Shown piece by piece: positions 10,719 through 21,992 of a stretch of DNA of 64,000 nt. The first letter of the stretch is position 1. Every line of letters begins with the position of its first letter. The stretch is from Coriolopsis trogii. Taxonomy: Eukaryota; Basidiomycota; Agaricomycetes; Polyporales; Polyporaceae. Location of the stretch: positions 1,302,001-1,366,000 of the forward strand of contig JAHYIO010000001.1 of assembly GCA_020543525.1 (NCBI GenBank), in the 5' to 3' direction. Both the position numbers and the translations under genes were made by a program. The notes beneath the pieces are model-generated. The model was not told the origin of the DNA, did not search any database, and saw only the letters and a list, made by a program, of their open reading frames with translations.

Positions 10719-12592
10719 ATGCGTTTGCCCCGCAGAGTACCCTGGGAGAACTTGGGCGAACTCGAGCAGGTATGCTCTTGGATATATACCGATGAACATG
10801 ACTTGGACGCAAAGCAACGCGCGGTCAACAGAGTAAGCCAACGGTCACAATTTTTCGAATCGTTCCTGAACACGACTCGGTGTGGTCTTGTAGCTCGCGG
10901 CATGGAAGCTAGCAATTCCGCTCCCGCACGCTCTAGAATCCGCGCATGCGATTCTCAGTGTGACATTGCAAGATGGCGTTGCCGCGTCTTCCTCGTCATA
11001 TCTTTCCCTCCGGATGAGCTACGCCTCTGCGATCATCCGCCTCGTCAATGGCCTCGTCGACCCGCTCCAACTAGGTGCATATGCTCGGTCTATCCATAGC
11101 ATTGCACAGCAGCTCGGTCTTCCGCCCTGGCTTGTAGAGCTTCGGCATGCCGCGACGCACGAAGACCTGCCCAGCCTCGAGGTCCTCCGCGAGGCAGCCA
11201 GAGAGGTGTGTACCACCCGCCCGTACACATATGCCGGACTGACAAAGTGGTGCTTAAATTACCCTGAGCAGGCTATGGCGTGGTTGCTACATAACTACTT
11301 TCTTCCGACGCTGAACCCAAGCGCTCCGCCGTCTGCCCCTGCGCCCCCCCTGCGCCCGCTCGCTCCTGTGCTCAAGCAGTACAAGACGCTTATGAAGGCG
11401 ACGACGCGGGATGCGACTCTGCATGCCCAGTACCGTACGGAACTCACCAAGCTCATGCGGGACGTCGAACGGTGGATCGCGGAGGCTAAGGTCGCGTCTA
11501 CCCCTGCCGTCGGAGGAGGAAATGTTGCCACGATAGGGTGGGATGACCCCTCTATGGATGAGGGCGAGGGCGAGGAGGACGCACGGGAGAAGTGGGCCCT
11601 TGACAGGCTCTCGGAGGCGCTCCTAGACAAGGGCGCTTTAGTGCCGCTCTCGAAGAGGTGCGTACCAAATTCAATGACAATGTCAAACCTACGGAGAGAC
11701 ACGACTGACACGCTTGCCTTGCAGGAAGAGACTATCCTCGGACCAGGGTCAAGGCCCACTTACTCTCCCACGTGCGTCGGTCGCGATCTGGTCGCCGCTC
11801 CTCGCGCACATTCAGGCCCTCCATCCGGCCTTACCCCTCCACCTCGTCACGGCAATTACAACCCGCCTTACGTGTCCTCTGTCAACGACGGCGGCGACGG
11901 GGCCAGTCGGTGACTTTGGCGCAGAGGAGGTCTCGCTCTCTGTTGTGAATATGGACACGGACGAAACCAAGGGCGATCCGTCGTACGACCTCTGCCTCGC
12001 CGCCTGGGCCCTGTGGCTCACAGACAGCGCCTCTCGTTCGGACATACCGGAGCTTAAGGAGAACATAATCGTCCGCATCGTCTCCACCCTCGGTCCCATC
12101 CGAGGCAACACAGCTACTTCCAAAGCGTACGTACTATGTCCGCGTTTCACCGGGGGCCGCGCTACATATAATTTAAACTGACTACTGATCTACACGACCA
12201 CGCAGTGTCCCTGCCCTCTTGCAAGCAGTAAGTGCAGACCGTCCGCGCCTCGCAGCCGCGCTCTCCGTGCTCGCGCAAACCCCCGGACAGACGCCTGAAG
12301 TGCGCTATCTCTCTCTCGTTACGCCTCCTGCCCCAGACCCTGACCGAATGAATAGCAGAATAGTGATTCCCCTCAATCCCAGTCCGTCGTGGACGTCATG
12401 GATACCCGCCTGCGCACCCTCCTATCCCTCCAGAATCTCGATGATGATCCCGAAGAGGAGGACAAGGCACAGGGTACCGCCGAGAGCTCAGAAGAACCTG
12501 CCGTGGAACAGCTGCCGTTCGGATGGAGGAAGCTCTCGCCGCGCGATGGCTGGCGGCCAGCGCCCATCGGGGTGTACGTCCCATGCCAGTGA
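10719..12592 (+). CDS. LAS1: Las1, pre-rRNA ITS2 endoribonuclease
   Basis: Las1 is the HEPN-type nuclease that, with Grc3, cuts internal transcribed spacer 2 during 60S ribosome maturation in the nucleolus. The CDS is join(10719..10832, 10894..11205, 11272..11657, 11725..12126, 12206..12299, 12359..12592), giving 513 aa. The N-terminus reads MRLPRRVPWENLGELEQVC. The HEPN helices include SYASAIIRLVNGLVDPLQ, and the catalytic RHxxxH motif is intact as RHAATH (Arg122, His123, His127). The next exons read AMAWLLHNYFLPTLNP and LAPVLKQYKTLMKATTRD. The C-terminal tail ends FGWRKLSPRDGWRPAPIGVY, typical of the family. The last acceptor could be three bases earlier (12356), adding one Gln. Length is normal for a fungal Las1. 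Confidence 0.92.
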
Positions 12593-13274
12593 TTCTGTCC
12601 AAGGTTCGGGAGAAACAGTGCCGTCTAGCTCTATACGCGTTCTTGGGCAGTCTTCCAGGCGTTTGCCCTTTGTTTTTGTGTTCGTGTGTACATGCGTGCC
12701 CCTGGGGATAGAGTCACAATGTACATTGGCAGTGATAATCAGATTCGCAAGGGAATATGGCAAGACGCACGGCCCATCATCGTCTATGAGCAGTCAATGC
12801 GCCAGTCGAGGTGAGTAATGATCGTGGGGTCATGCAAAAGGGTCCGAGGCCTCTTGAGTCAAGAGTCGAAGGTAGACTCGAGGGCGTGCATGACATGTGA
12901 AGAGCAAGGTCCATGAACGTCCTACGGTGTATATACGTACACTAAGATCCACAATAGTCCGCAAGTGAAGTCAAAAAACAATGTGTGAAACGTTAGCGTG
13001 GATGGCAGCGAGCATATGCGTAGGCGTAGATATACTCAGTACAGGGTGGGTCAAAGAGCACGGTCGTAACTAAGAGCGAATGGCAAAGAAGGAGTGTAAC
13101 CGGAACGGTAGTGAAGACGCTTGAGTCCCAAAAAAAGAGAAATAAGACAGGAGGAGCAAGTAATCTTGCGCACTAAGTTATGCCACTATGTATCATAAGG
13201 AACGCTCATAATGTAATCATGAAGACAAGAAGCAGCCGCGCACCGCGCACCGCACTAGAGTTGCCCTGTATTAC
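12593..13274. other. Convergent 3' region, LAS1 / membrane protein
   Basis: Here the 3' ends of LAS1 (+) and the membrane-protein gene (-) converge. I see no gene and no structured RNA; the AT-richer part around 12900-13180 is a likely site for both polyadenylation signals. Confidence 0.4.
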
Positions 13275-15454
13275 TCAAGACGAACTCCTCTGGACCGAAG
13301 ACCTCGGCTGTTTTGCAGGCAGTCCACGTGGCTGTCTCCTCTGCCCCTCACCAAGGCTAGCAGAATTACCAGCAGGCCCAGGCAGCGCATCCCCGCGCCT
13401 CGCCTCCGCCGCAGAATCGTACTGCGGCGGGAGCTCGACGACTTCTGTTCCATCCGACGTGAACACTGTCACGGGCGGCGGCCGGCCCCCGTCGTGGTGG
13501 ACGACATACACATGTTGCGCACCTCCTCCCGGAGAGCGCGGCATCGTGTTAGTGGGAGAAGAGGCACTCGGAAGGGTGCTGCTGCTCGCCGAGTACGTGT
13601 GGCTCGGTGAATGCGGCTGCGAGTGCGAGCGCTCGTGGAGGGGGCTCGGAGGAGGCCGACCCGCCGCGTTGAGGTCCGGGTTTGTGAGTGGTAATGGGGC
13701 TGTGGAAGAGAATTCTGCAGAGTTCGGGGTGTATGTGAGGTGGTGAGAGGTTTCGTCAGGAGAGATAATGTAGGGGTCGATTTCCCCATGTCCGCGGTGG
13801 CGGGGGAAGGAACCTGATGCAGAGGAAGAAGGGGGCTGGTTGAACGCGAAAGTGGAGCCATCAAGCGGTTCTAGAGATTTTCGCCTGAGGGCGACGCCGC
13901 CAACGGGCGAGTATCGTTGCCCGCGCCGGCGGAAGAAGAAGATCGCGCCCAGGGTGCCAGCAACGATACCTAGGATGAGGGCACCGACGCCCACGCCTAC
14001 GACGCCGCCCGTAGAAACCCCTTGATCATTACTGTCATTCAACCTAGGATGCGTGTTCAGATGCTGGCGCCACATAAGGGCTATAGACTCACGAATCGCT
14101 AGCGCTTTGTGATAGGCACGCTGTTGTGCCACCGCCGCTCGCATGCAGAGGGCCGTTCGTCCATGTCGAGTTAGTAGAGTCCACTACCGTGACCCAGAAT
14201 GGGAGCCCATAGGCCTACGAAGATGCAGAGTGAGCTCGTACGACCGGCAGACGAACACAATGGACTCACGAGTTGTACGGTCCAATCAACCGTATCCTTG
14301 GTGTCAGACGTAAAGTTGAAAGGTGGACGCAACGCAGGGGAAATCTGAGTATATGCATTAAGAACATGTACAGCAACGTCACAGAGAGATGTCATCCTTA
14401 CGGTGTAAGTATAGGGGGGTGTGCCGTTGTTCGGCGTTATGAAAATGTCAGTACACTAGATCATGGTGTGTGAGCAGTTGTTGAGCGTCGATCGTCAAGA
14501 TCTTCTCCTTACTTGGTCGATCCATCCATATTGGGACCAGGATCCATCTGCAGTCTTTGGCGTGACATCCAGAGCGCCGTGGGGGTAGGTGAGATTCTGA
14601 CAGATGGGGGGATCGTTGATTGATGTATTAGGTCGCTGGTAAATGGTGTAAACATCTTGACAGCCGCCAGATACACCATTGCTGGCCATCTGAGTAGTGT
14701 CAGGGCTTTCGTAACAAGACGGTCGCGCATTGAATGGTCGTACCATGCACATTTGAAACTGTGGGATGGGTCAATGTGGGGATCATTGATGTTGTGCGTG
14801 CCACATACCTGTGTCCCGGGGACGAATGGTAAAGGCCAATCCTGACCGTTTATCCATGTAAGATCAGTCATCCCAATTTACAAGTTTGTGATAGGAACAT
14901 ACGAATGACTGTCCGCTCCCCGCGGGAATGACGAAAGGCACGATGAATGCTCTTATAGAGGTACAATCAGCATGCCCATATGTAGTGTGCTAGCTTCACT
15001 CACGACGTGTAGATCTGAAGGTAGTATGGAGCGACCGGATTTGGTCTGATGGGAAGGGGGTTGTTAGGCAAGAAGGCCTCGGAAGAGCGAATTCGAGGAA
15101 CGTACCCAGTCGCGGACCGTCTACCCCATGTTATATGCAGAATATCGCATTGTGCTGCGGGTGCAAACATACGGGGAGGTCAAGAGGATAGCTCACGGGT
15201 CGTAGTATGGATGATATGCACCTGCTATAGGGATGGGAGGGCTTTGGTCTCCGGACCAGTCAAAGAGGAACCCCTGATATGAGACCCGGTAAGGTTCTGC
15301 AAGAGCGTGTCTCAACTTTAGCGGATGCCCTCACTTGTTTCATTTCATCTACAAGCTTGGCGGATGCATCCGTGAAGAGAACGTGTGTCCAGAGAAAGCC
15401 GACGGCAAGGGCGGAGAGGAGGGCATAATTGCGAGAACCTTTCCTAGTCGACAT
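13275..15454 (-). CDS. Fungal membrane protein with long Ser/Pro-rich cytoplasmic tail, function unknown
   Basis: I recognise the pattern as a conserved Agaricomycete family without known function. The N-terminus MSTRKGSRNYALLSALAVGF followed by LWTHVLFTDASA is a signal peptide or anchor. The outer part is spread over about nine short exons. It includes EPYRVSYQGFLFDWSGDQ, SPPIPIAGAYHPYYDP, PNPVAPYYLQIYTS, DWPLPFVPGTQ, MASNGVSGGCQDVYTI, TPNNGTPPYTYT and SPALRPPFNFTSDTKD with WTVQL, suggesting Ig-like beta domains and several Cys. After STNSTWTNGPLHASGGG comes a membrane span, GVVGVGVGALILGIVAGTLG with AIFFFRRRG. The roughly 210-residue Ser/Pro/His-rich tail ends SVQRSSS. The first splice junction is unclear: the obvious donor after KQ leaves only 38 nt of intron. 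It might be a wall sensor or adhesion protein, but that is a guess. Confidence 0.7.
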
Positions 15455-16258
15455 GGGACTTGGAATGGAAGTCGGTGGGTGATGGCAAGCCGCCTGGCGA
15501 GGGAATTCAAGCCGAGTACCAGCAGCGGGTCCGCTAGAGAGAATGAAATGAACGACAACGGACACAGGAGGGGGTCGAGGGGGTCGTGGAGGGCGGAGGG
15601 CGGCGGTGGGGTGCGCCTGGGATGCTCAAACGCTGGACCCGCGCGCTGGGCTGGGTGCAATCTCATCGCGCTCGCGTGGCATGTCTGCTAAGTCCTATGT
15701 AGCAGCGTGCACTGCTCCACATACGCTCTAGCTCGTTCTCTGTTCTTCCCTCGTATCCATTGTCTTAGCTTTTGTGGGCTATTGTGAAGATACAGCAATG
15801 GACTGGACGAGAAACGAGTCGCAGACGTTGGCGGCTAGCACTGCTATGGCCGCGCGTGACCAAATCGGGCCCCGAAGGGCGGGCGGGCGTCTAAGCTGTG
15901 CCAGATTTGGGCTCGACTAGCGCTGAAATCTCTTCAGCGCCAAAGCAAAGTTCGAACAGAACGCGTGCGAAATCGCGAGATCCACCTTGTCCGATCCCAC
16001 GATGATGAATCACCCATCCTCCTTCCTCGCGCGATTGCTTGCCCAAATATTGTGCCGTAAAAGACTAGTGGATCCTGAAACTAGTACACAAAGCTGCTTG
16101 CGGTCGCTCGGAAGTCTGTGCATAGCTATTTCTTGATTGCCCCGAGTGAGGCACACAGTGGTGGTGAGTTGCGCCGTATCTACATGTTCACCCGAGCCGT
16201 GTCCCAGCGAACCTGTGAGCGTTCACACTTTGTTATTCCTCAGGATCTCCATTGCATC
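15455..16258. other. Divergent intergenic region
   Basis: This lies between divergent starts of the membrane-protein gene (-) and the dsRBD protein gene (+). I see no gene. A frame opening at 16118 is only an upstream extension of the next gene and lacks family support. Confidence 0.4.
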
Positions 16259-18371
16259 ATGTCGAGGTTTTTTTCGAGAATCCCAGAATGGGACCTCTAC
16301 GCGAAAGAGCTCTCCACCCGCGGCCATGGCTACCCGCTATGGGGGCCTGATCCCTCCACAGAATTTGGCGAGGTTCAGCTCGGCGATGTTGGTTATCTGC
16401 GCAAGGGCCACTTCTGCTTTCTGTTCAACTGCATGCGCCCTGCTAACCATCCGACGAATTCAAGAGGCGTACCCCAAGGTTTCGAGATCTTCGAACCGCC
16501 AGACGGTCGCGGACCCCACTCGGGCACGGACGTACAAAACGTCGTGATGCCTCCACATCTCCTTAGCGGGAGCCTGGAGTCGTACGGGGTGGATGCATAC
16601 GCGAGTGTCGGGTGAGTCCTCTTGCAGATCGCGCATCTGAGCGCAACGATGCTCATTCGGTCTCAGGCTACCCGGTACCTCTGTATCGGCAGGTACCGGT
16701 GCCCAGTACGTCTGCAAGGAGCAGACCGGCGCCCTGCTCATGCTTAACGAACCCGGCCACGAGAAGTATCTCGAATGCGTCACGAACATCAAGAAGTACA
16801 TGAAGAAACACCTCGACAGCTGGTATCAGTACGTCCAGGCACGCGGGCTCCCGATCAAAACTCAGGACATCCTTTTTGTTACCGGATACGTGAAAACGTC
16901 GATGTGGACTGTTGCCGCGTTCCGACATCGTAGCTCCTCGGGGATCCTGAGCATCGGCGGCGGTGGCGCTCTGGCGCCAGGGATCACCGCTGCAGCAGGA
17001 TTGAACTTTTCGATGTCAGCCTGTCGCAGCCCGGAAGTCTTTCATCGGTGTGGACCGGTCGCGCGACTACTCGCTTGGGACGAGAGAGCGGGAAGGCCAA
17101 ATCCTAGCGACCAATGTATCTTTCTCGACTCCATCCAAATGAAACCGAGGATGTTGCGGCGCCTACGCGCCTCCGCTGGTCCACATGAGCTTCCCAATGG
17201 TAGTGAGGACAGAGGTACATACAGTGAGATGCAAGCCGTCGAGTCCGATGAAGAAGAAAATGTACGTACCTACCGTTGGGTGCCATTCGTGTCTAAAATA
17301 CTTGCTATGCAGGTACCAGGCAGTGTCGTTGACGTTCTGCTTGACTATATCTTACGAGTTCGTAGACAGATCCGCTACTTGTCAAACGGTAGTCACTGAA
17401 CATGATCCGCAGAACTCGAAGGCACATGTTGCATGCGCGTCCGCACGTCAATTATTTGCTCTCTTTCCGGTGAGCGAGGGTGTCTGCCCAGCGCGAGGCA
17501 TAGCTAAGCCGAAATGCCAAGGAGAGGTTCCCTGATGATCTGCGGGACGCGATCGACCGCCTAAATCCACAAGTCGCTTTAGATGAGGATGGCAGTACGC
17601 AATCACGCCGTTTCGTACGGACTCTGTCTGAGATGTCACCTCATCCTGTAGTTGGCACTGTGGCGTCCGCAATGCCAACATCCTCGGGGAAGCTCCCCGT
17701 CAAAGACACGTCAATAGCCGGACCTGCAAACTTTGCACAATTGAGTCTTAGTGAAACATTGCGGCTGGTGCGTACTCATGCAGGCTGCACTTGACATGAT
17801 GTTTGCCCTGCTGAGCTACATGACAGAACCCTAGACGAAATGAGTGGCATGCGACATCACAGAGCAACCTGTCCGAAACGGGCGGAATGCCAAAGAACAT
17901 ACCTACTCCCGCGTATCCACCCGCGACGAAAGCAGAGCCGGCCAGCAAGCGACTGTCAGACACCCAAGCTGTTCTTTCCAGAATAGGGTTTATTGCAGGC
18001 GGTATGCCCGGCTCGCTCGGCCAATATCGAATGATGCTGAACAACTGTGAGTGGTTCCAAGATTACGAAAACTCGTGTTTATCAGCTTGTCCTTGATATA
18101 CAGATGCTCAGCGCATGCGTAAGCCTGTCGTCTGGCTGCCTGCTATACCCAAGGAAGTCGATAGAGCCTTGACGTGGACGGAGACCTGCATGAGTCAGTT
18201 TACCAGAGGCTCACTATACTATCCGGGATGCTGATCAACTTCAATTCCATAGTGTACGACAAGCTGCAAGGTACTGGGACTGCGACAACACGGAAGGCGG
18301 CCAAAGACATAGCGGCAGGAGCACTACTGAGAAAGCTTTGGGATTATGATGGTGAACTACCGAGTCAGTAG
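16259..18371 (+). CDS. Agaricomycete family protein of unknown function with C-terminal dsRNA-binding domain
   Basis: Eight exons join in phase to give 574 aa: join(16259..16611, 16667..17261, 17313..17357, 17413..17469, 17522..17767, 17827..18046, 18104..18193, 18253..18371). The N-terminal half resembles a large, lineage-expanded Agaricomycete family of unknown function. Typical segments are MSRFFSRIPEWDLYAKEL, GYPLWGPDPSTEFGEVQLGD, SWYQYVQARGLPIKTQDI, VTGYVKTSMWTVAAF and PRMLRRLRASAGPHELP. A low-complexity linker follows (about 360-490). The end has the look of a dsRNA-binding domain (about 496-572): LGQYRMMLNNYAQRM, then RALTWTETCM and the closing helix GTGTATTRKAAKDIAAGALL, matching the GxG..(S/T)KK.AK..AA..AL pattern. 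No catalytic motif is seen. The start is chosen at the conserved MSRFFS; an in-frame ATG at 16118 is less likely. A two-gene alternative is possible but less economical. Confidence 0.65.
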
Positions 18372-20719
18372 TCTGATGGAGGCGTATTTAGTGTGTAATA
18401 CCTCCTAATACCTCCCTCTGTGTGTTGTCTGCTCTGTCTTTGCCGGGCCGCTTCTACCCATCGGCGCTTCTGCTTGTGCGACGACCGTGGATAGCCGTGG
18501 ATAACATCACTCTACGTGACGCAGCTCCGAGTCTCCATCTATACTCTAGATCTTCTCCAAGTAGTCCTCGCCTTTTCTCGTCCTCTTCTCCGCCGGGCCA
18601 CACCCTACTCCGACAACATATGCGTCTGTTGCGCATACGTGGCACCGGCTAGTACGAAGAAGAGCCGATATATACGTACTCTGTCAGCGCTGCACTTCAA
18701 ATCGTGTTCATTTGCATGTGCGTCGTCGTGAAACATACAGTGCGACATTCTTCGGGGCGTCAACTGGCGCATCATAATTGACAGTTCGTTAGTCTGACGG
18801 ACAGATTGAGTGTAGTGGACATATGTCTCTACCGCAAACTGTCACAACAGGGAAGCTGCGAAGTCTCTGCCGTGAAGTACTACTAGGAGGCTTACATATA
18901 TTCTGACAGTACAGGGCATGTTTCTGAGTCTCTGGCCGAACCGCATCAGTAAGTAGTTGTATGATGCACACTGGGAGCGGTACTTTTACGGCGGCGTTCG
19001 AAGTTCACCGAATGGAAGAACAAGGCCTCCTAGGCGACGTTCGCGGCTACTACTGGCGACCCGGCCGCCGTGATTGTGCTGGTGGGTCGTTCTGTTGGCT
19101 GGTCCTTTGATTCACTGTTCCCAAAAGCAAGCGTGAAGCGACGACGACTCGAGGGTATGGCGGCGGCCGGGGCGAAGCACGCCGCACGGGGTCCGGAGAG
19201 CTCTGTCGAAGCAGCCCGCCAAAGTACTTTCGGACATCGGTGCAGCTACCGACAGAACTCCCGTGATAATCGAGCTCAGCTTTCTATAGCTGTTTACGGT
19301 CTTACAGGCAAACCCGAGCAAGAAGGTGCATACGTGCCTTCTAGTCCATGTGCTGGGCGCGCGGGGATTGACAACCGAAAGCCGACTGGAGAAGTCGAGA
19401 TCGAAGTCGAAGAAGGCATTCCGGTGGTATGTGAGCAACATGGGCACCTTCTCGGATTGCAAGTGATGATCGCTTTGGTCATCCATATCTGCTCAGCAGT
19501 CATACTCTCGCGATCGCAAGCATCGATCCAAGCCATGTCCGGAAAGCTCGGGGTGCATGAATCGCACTGGGCCAAAGGCAGATAGCTGATTCCATCCATC
19601 GATAGGACAGTCTGCACGCACTTACTCAGATGTAGCTTAGTCGACAATCGACTGAGACGATGGTCAAGCTGGAGGCCTTGGCTCGGAAAGCAGGCGCCCA
19701 AGCGGGAGTATCGGGGCACATCAGGGCACATCTACAATCCGACACAACGGACCCCAAGGCTAACGGCCTCTTCGGTGCCGACATACCGCGGACAGCAGAA
19801 GCAAGGAACACTTCCCTGCCCCGGCTTTCTGCACGGCTACGTCGCTGCTCTCACCTGCAATGATTCCCAGTGACCCTGACCTTGAGCGAACATGTGGCTC
19901 TCCAACACCTCGCTAAAACTACGCGAGCGAAGGGGGTAACAAATCAAGTTCTATGACTTCTCACGAAAGACCTACGTACGTCTGTACGTACACCGCTACG
20001 ACAAGAATGATGCATGAACATGGCAGCGCTCCCCATAGCTCTCCTAGCCTTGTAAAGCAGAGTCAATGCAGGTGCCACGGTGATATCGGCTATAGGTTCA
20101 CGCTCGACAGGCCGATTAGACCGGCGATACTGATACTCTCGCCTTTCTAAATTCACGAGCATCTCGACAGGCGTAAAGTCGCGTGGACGCCCTATCGATG
20201 TGTGGCATTGATTCCATGATAGCTCCCAGCATCATATCATGTACCCCAGTGTACTAGATAGGAAGTTAGATAACTCTTAGCATCTCTCGCCGTGCGCTGC
20301 TTAGTGCGCTCTTGAAGGTACAGCAGACTAGAGCGCAAATGCGAAGAGCAGATATGTTCGTTTCGTTCATCAGCATCTGATGGCTCGTCAAGTACAAGTG
20401 GGCATTCTACAACAGAGCATGCGTTACGTCGTCATCACATACTTACACCAGAGGACGCTACGTAGAGCTCCTGTACCAGTACATACAGCTTGATGCATCA
20501 CCAGTGGCACGCCATCCTACACGCACTTATGGTACACACGTGCACGCTCAGCGTCGATCGGGTTGCGGAAAAATGTGTGCCTATGAAGCACCGCCGAAAG
20601 ACGTTAGCCCTGCCGCCCTCCGCAAGCTCCGAGCTCGGGACAGACATACCTAATGCACGCCCTCCCGTTGTTCTTGGGGCGGAGCATTAAATAGGAATAG
20701 AAATGTCGGACCTGGGCCT
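18372..20719. other. Gene-poor region
   Basis: About 2.3 kb without a credible coding signal. Frames such as 19070-19585 (+) have no family resemblance, no splice support and composition like random sequence. No terminal repeats or transposase motifs were noticed. It is upstream of nothing on its left and downstream of the UbiA gene on its right. Confidence 0.4.
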
Positions 20720-21992
20720 TCACTGCGGCGAGGTCTTGACCAGGAAAGGCAAGATTTGCACCACGCACACCCACAGCTGTACGAGAGAAAACACGGCATG
20801 CCATCAGCAATCACGCCCCCGACGTAAACATAGACTATGTAGGAGCACGGAGGGATCGGGGAGCGGAGGTGCGGGAGAATAGAAAGGAGGACATACACTG
20901 TAAGCCCGTGACGACTTGCGATCGGACTTGGGGTCCTCGTACGCGACGAACCTCAAACCTGGGAGTGCTCCCATCGTAACGAGAAGCGCCGTGAGGACTG
21001 TTCCCGCGTGCCAGTACGCGGCGAGGAAGACGGACCAGGCGATGAGAACAGCCGCGGTCGCGAAGCGACTCCCTCGCCCGAAGACGACCGGGACCGTCTT
21101 CCGGCCATCAAGGGCGTCCCCCTGGGCGTCCTGGAAGTCCGGCGCGTGGATGGTGGTGAGAACGACGAGGGCGTTGATGATCTGGGCGGCAGAGATTGAT
21201 TGCTCCGGGACGCACTGGTCGCCTACTCGGATCGGCATCGGGCAAAATGAGTCCACGCGTTCGGCCATGTTTCAGTATATGGTGAAGTGGTGGCAGATGG
21301 GAGGATAAGCAAACGTAAATGAAAAGATCGCTTAGGCCTATGCGGACAGGGCGGAGCGGAGAGAGTGAGGCCGGACGCACCTGCACAACCGACATATGTC
21401 GCGCCTGCGTTGAACGCGGCGTACCCGAGTGCGTTGCAAACGTGCCGAGGCAGCCAGCGCGAGTCGAGCCTGAGCTCGTTGTAACCGATTGTTGCGAGGG
21501 CAAGGGCGACACTGGGTAGGAGGACGTGTTGCTTCGCCGAAAGGAAGAGGCAGATGACTAGCAATGCCCAGCGTAATCGTCGAGCCGTGCCGACGGAGAT
21601 GCGGTTGGACGGGATAGGCCGCCAAGGCTTGTTCTCTGCGTCCTCCTGTATCCCGATGCACTGATTTGCCATGCAGAACTGGAGAAGATGTACCCAGATC
21701 CAGGCTACTCTTGCGAGCAGCTGACTGGCAGGGAGTCCTCCTGGAGCAGCTAGTGTCCCATAGATGGTCTGTGCATCACGTCGGACACATGAGTAACTCC
21801 GCAGGAGCATTCCGTAACGAATTTGAATGAACTCACAGAGGGGATGAGAATATTCTTGATGTCAGAGCGTGTGAAGAGGTAAAGGGTGTATGCGTGTCCG
21901 AAGAGAGTGTTGACAACACTGCTCCAGGAGATGGCTGGCAGGAGGACGGGGAGAAGGGAAAGATCGCTCTGAGAGTGCGAGAGGGAGAACAT
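20720..21992 (-). CDS. UbiA-type membrane prenyltransferase
   Basis: This 309-aa integral membrane prenyltransferase comes from complement(join(20720..20776, 20897..21225, 21381..21768, 21837..21992)). Both aspartate-rich motifs are present: NQCIGIQEDAENKPWRPIPS (first, N..D...D..RPIPS type) and HAPDFQDAQGDALDGRKTVP (second, D..D..GD). Between and after them run several hydrophobic helices, for example WALLVICLFLSAKQHVLLP and TAAVLIAWSVFLAAYW. Length is typical for the family. Family members move an isoprenyl chain onto an aromatic or other acceptor, or act as terpene cyclases. It resembles fungal UbiA enzymes of secondary metabolism more than the mitochondrial Coq2 type, because no transit peptide is visible. 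No polyketide synthase or terpene cyclase sits nearby, so the substrate is open. The second exon junction relies on an acceptor at 21226, chosen by phase. Confidence 0.85.

Noticed and set aside
16118..16258. N-terminal extension of the dsRBD protein from an earlier ATG
   Set aside because: The family N-terminus starts at MSRFFSRIPEW (16259). The upstream residues have no conserved pattern.
19070..19585. 171-codon frame on the plus strand
   Set aside because: No family resemblance, no promoter or splice logic, and equally long frames occur on the opposite strand.
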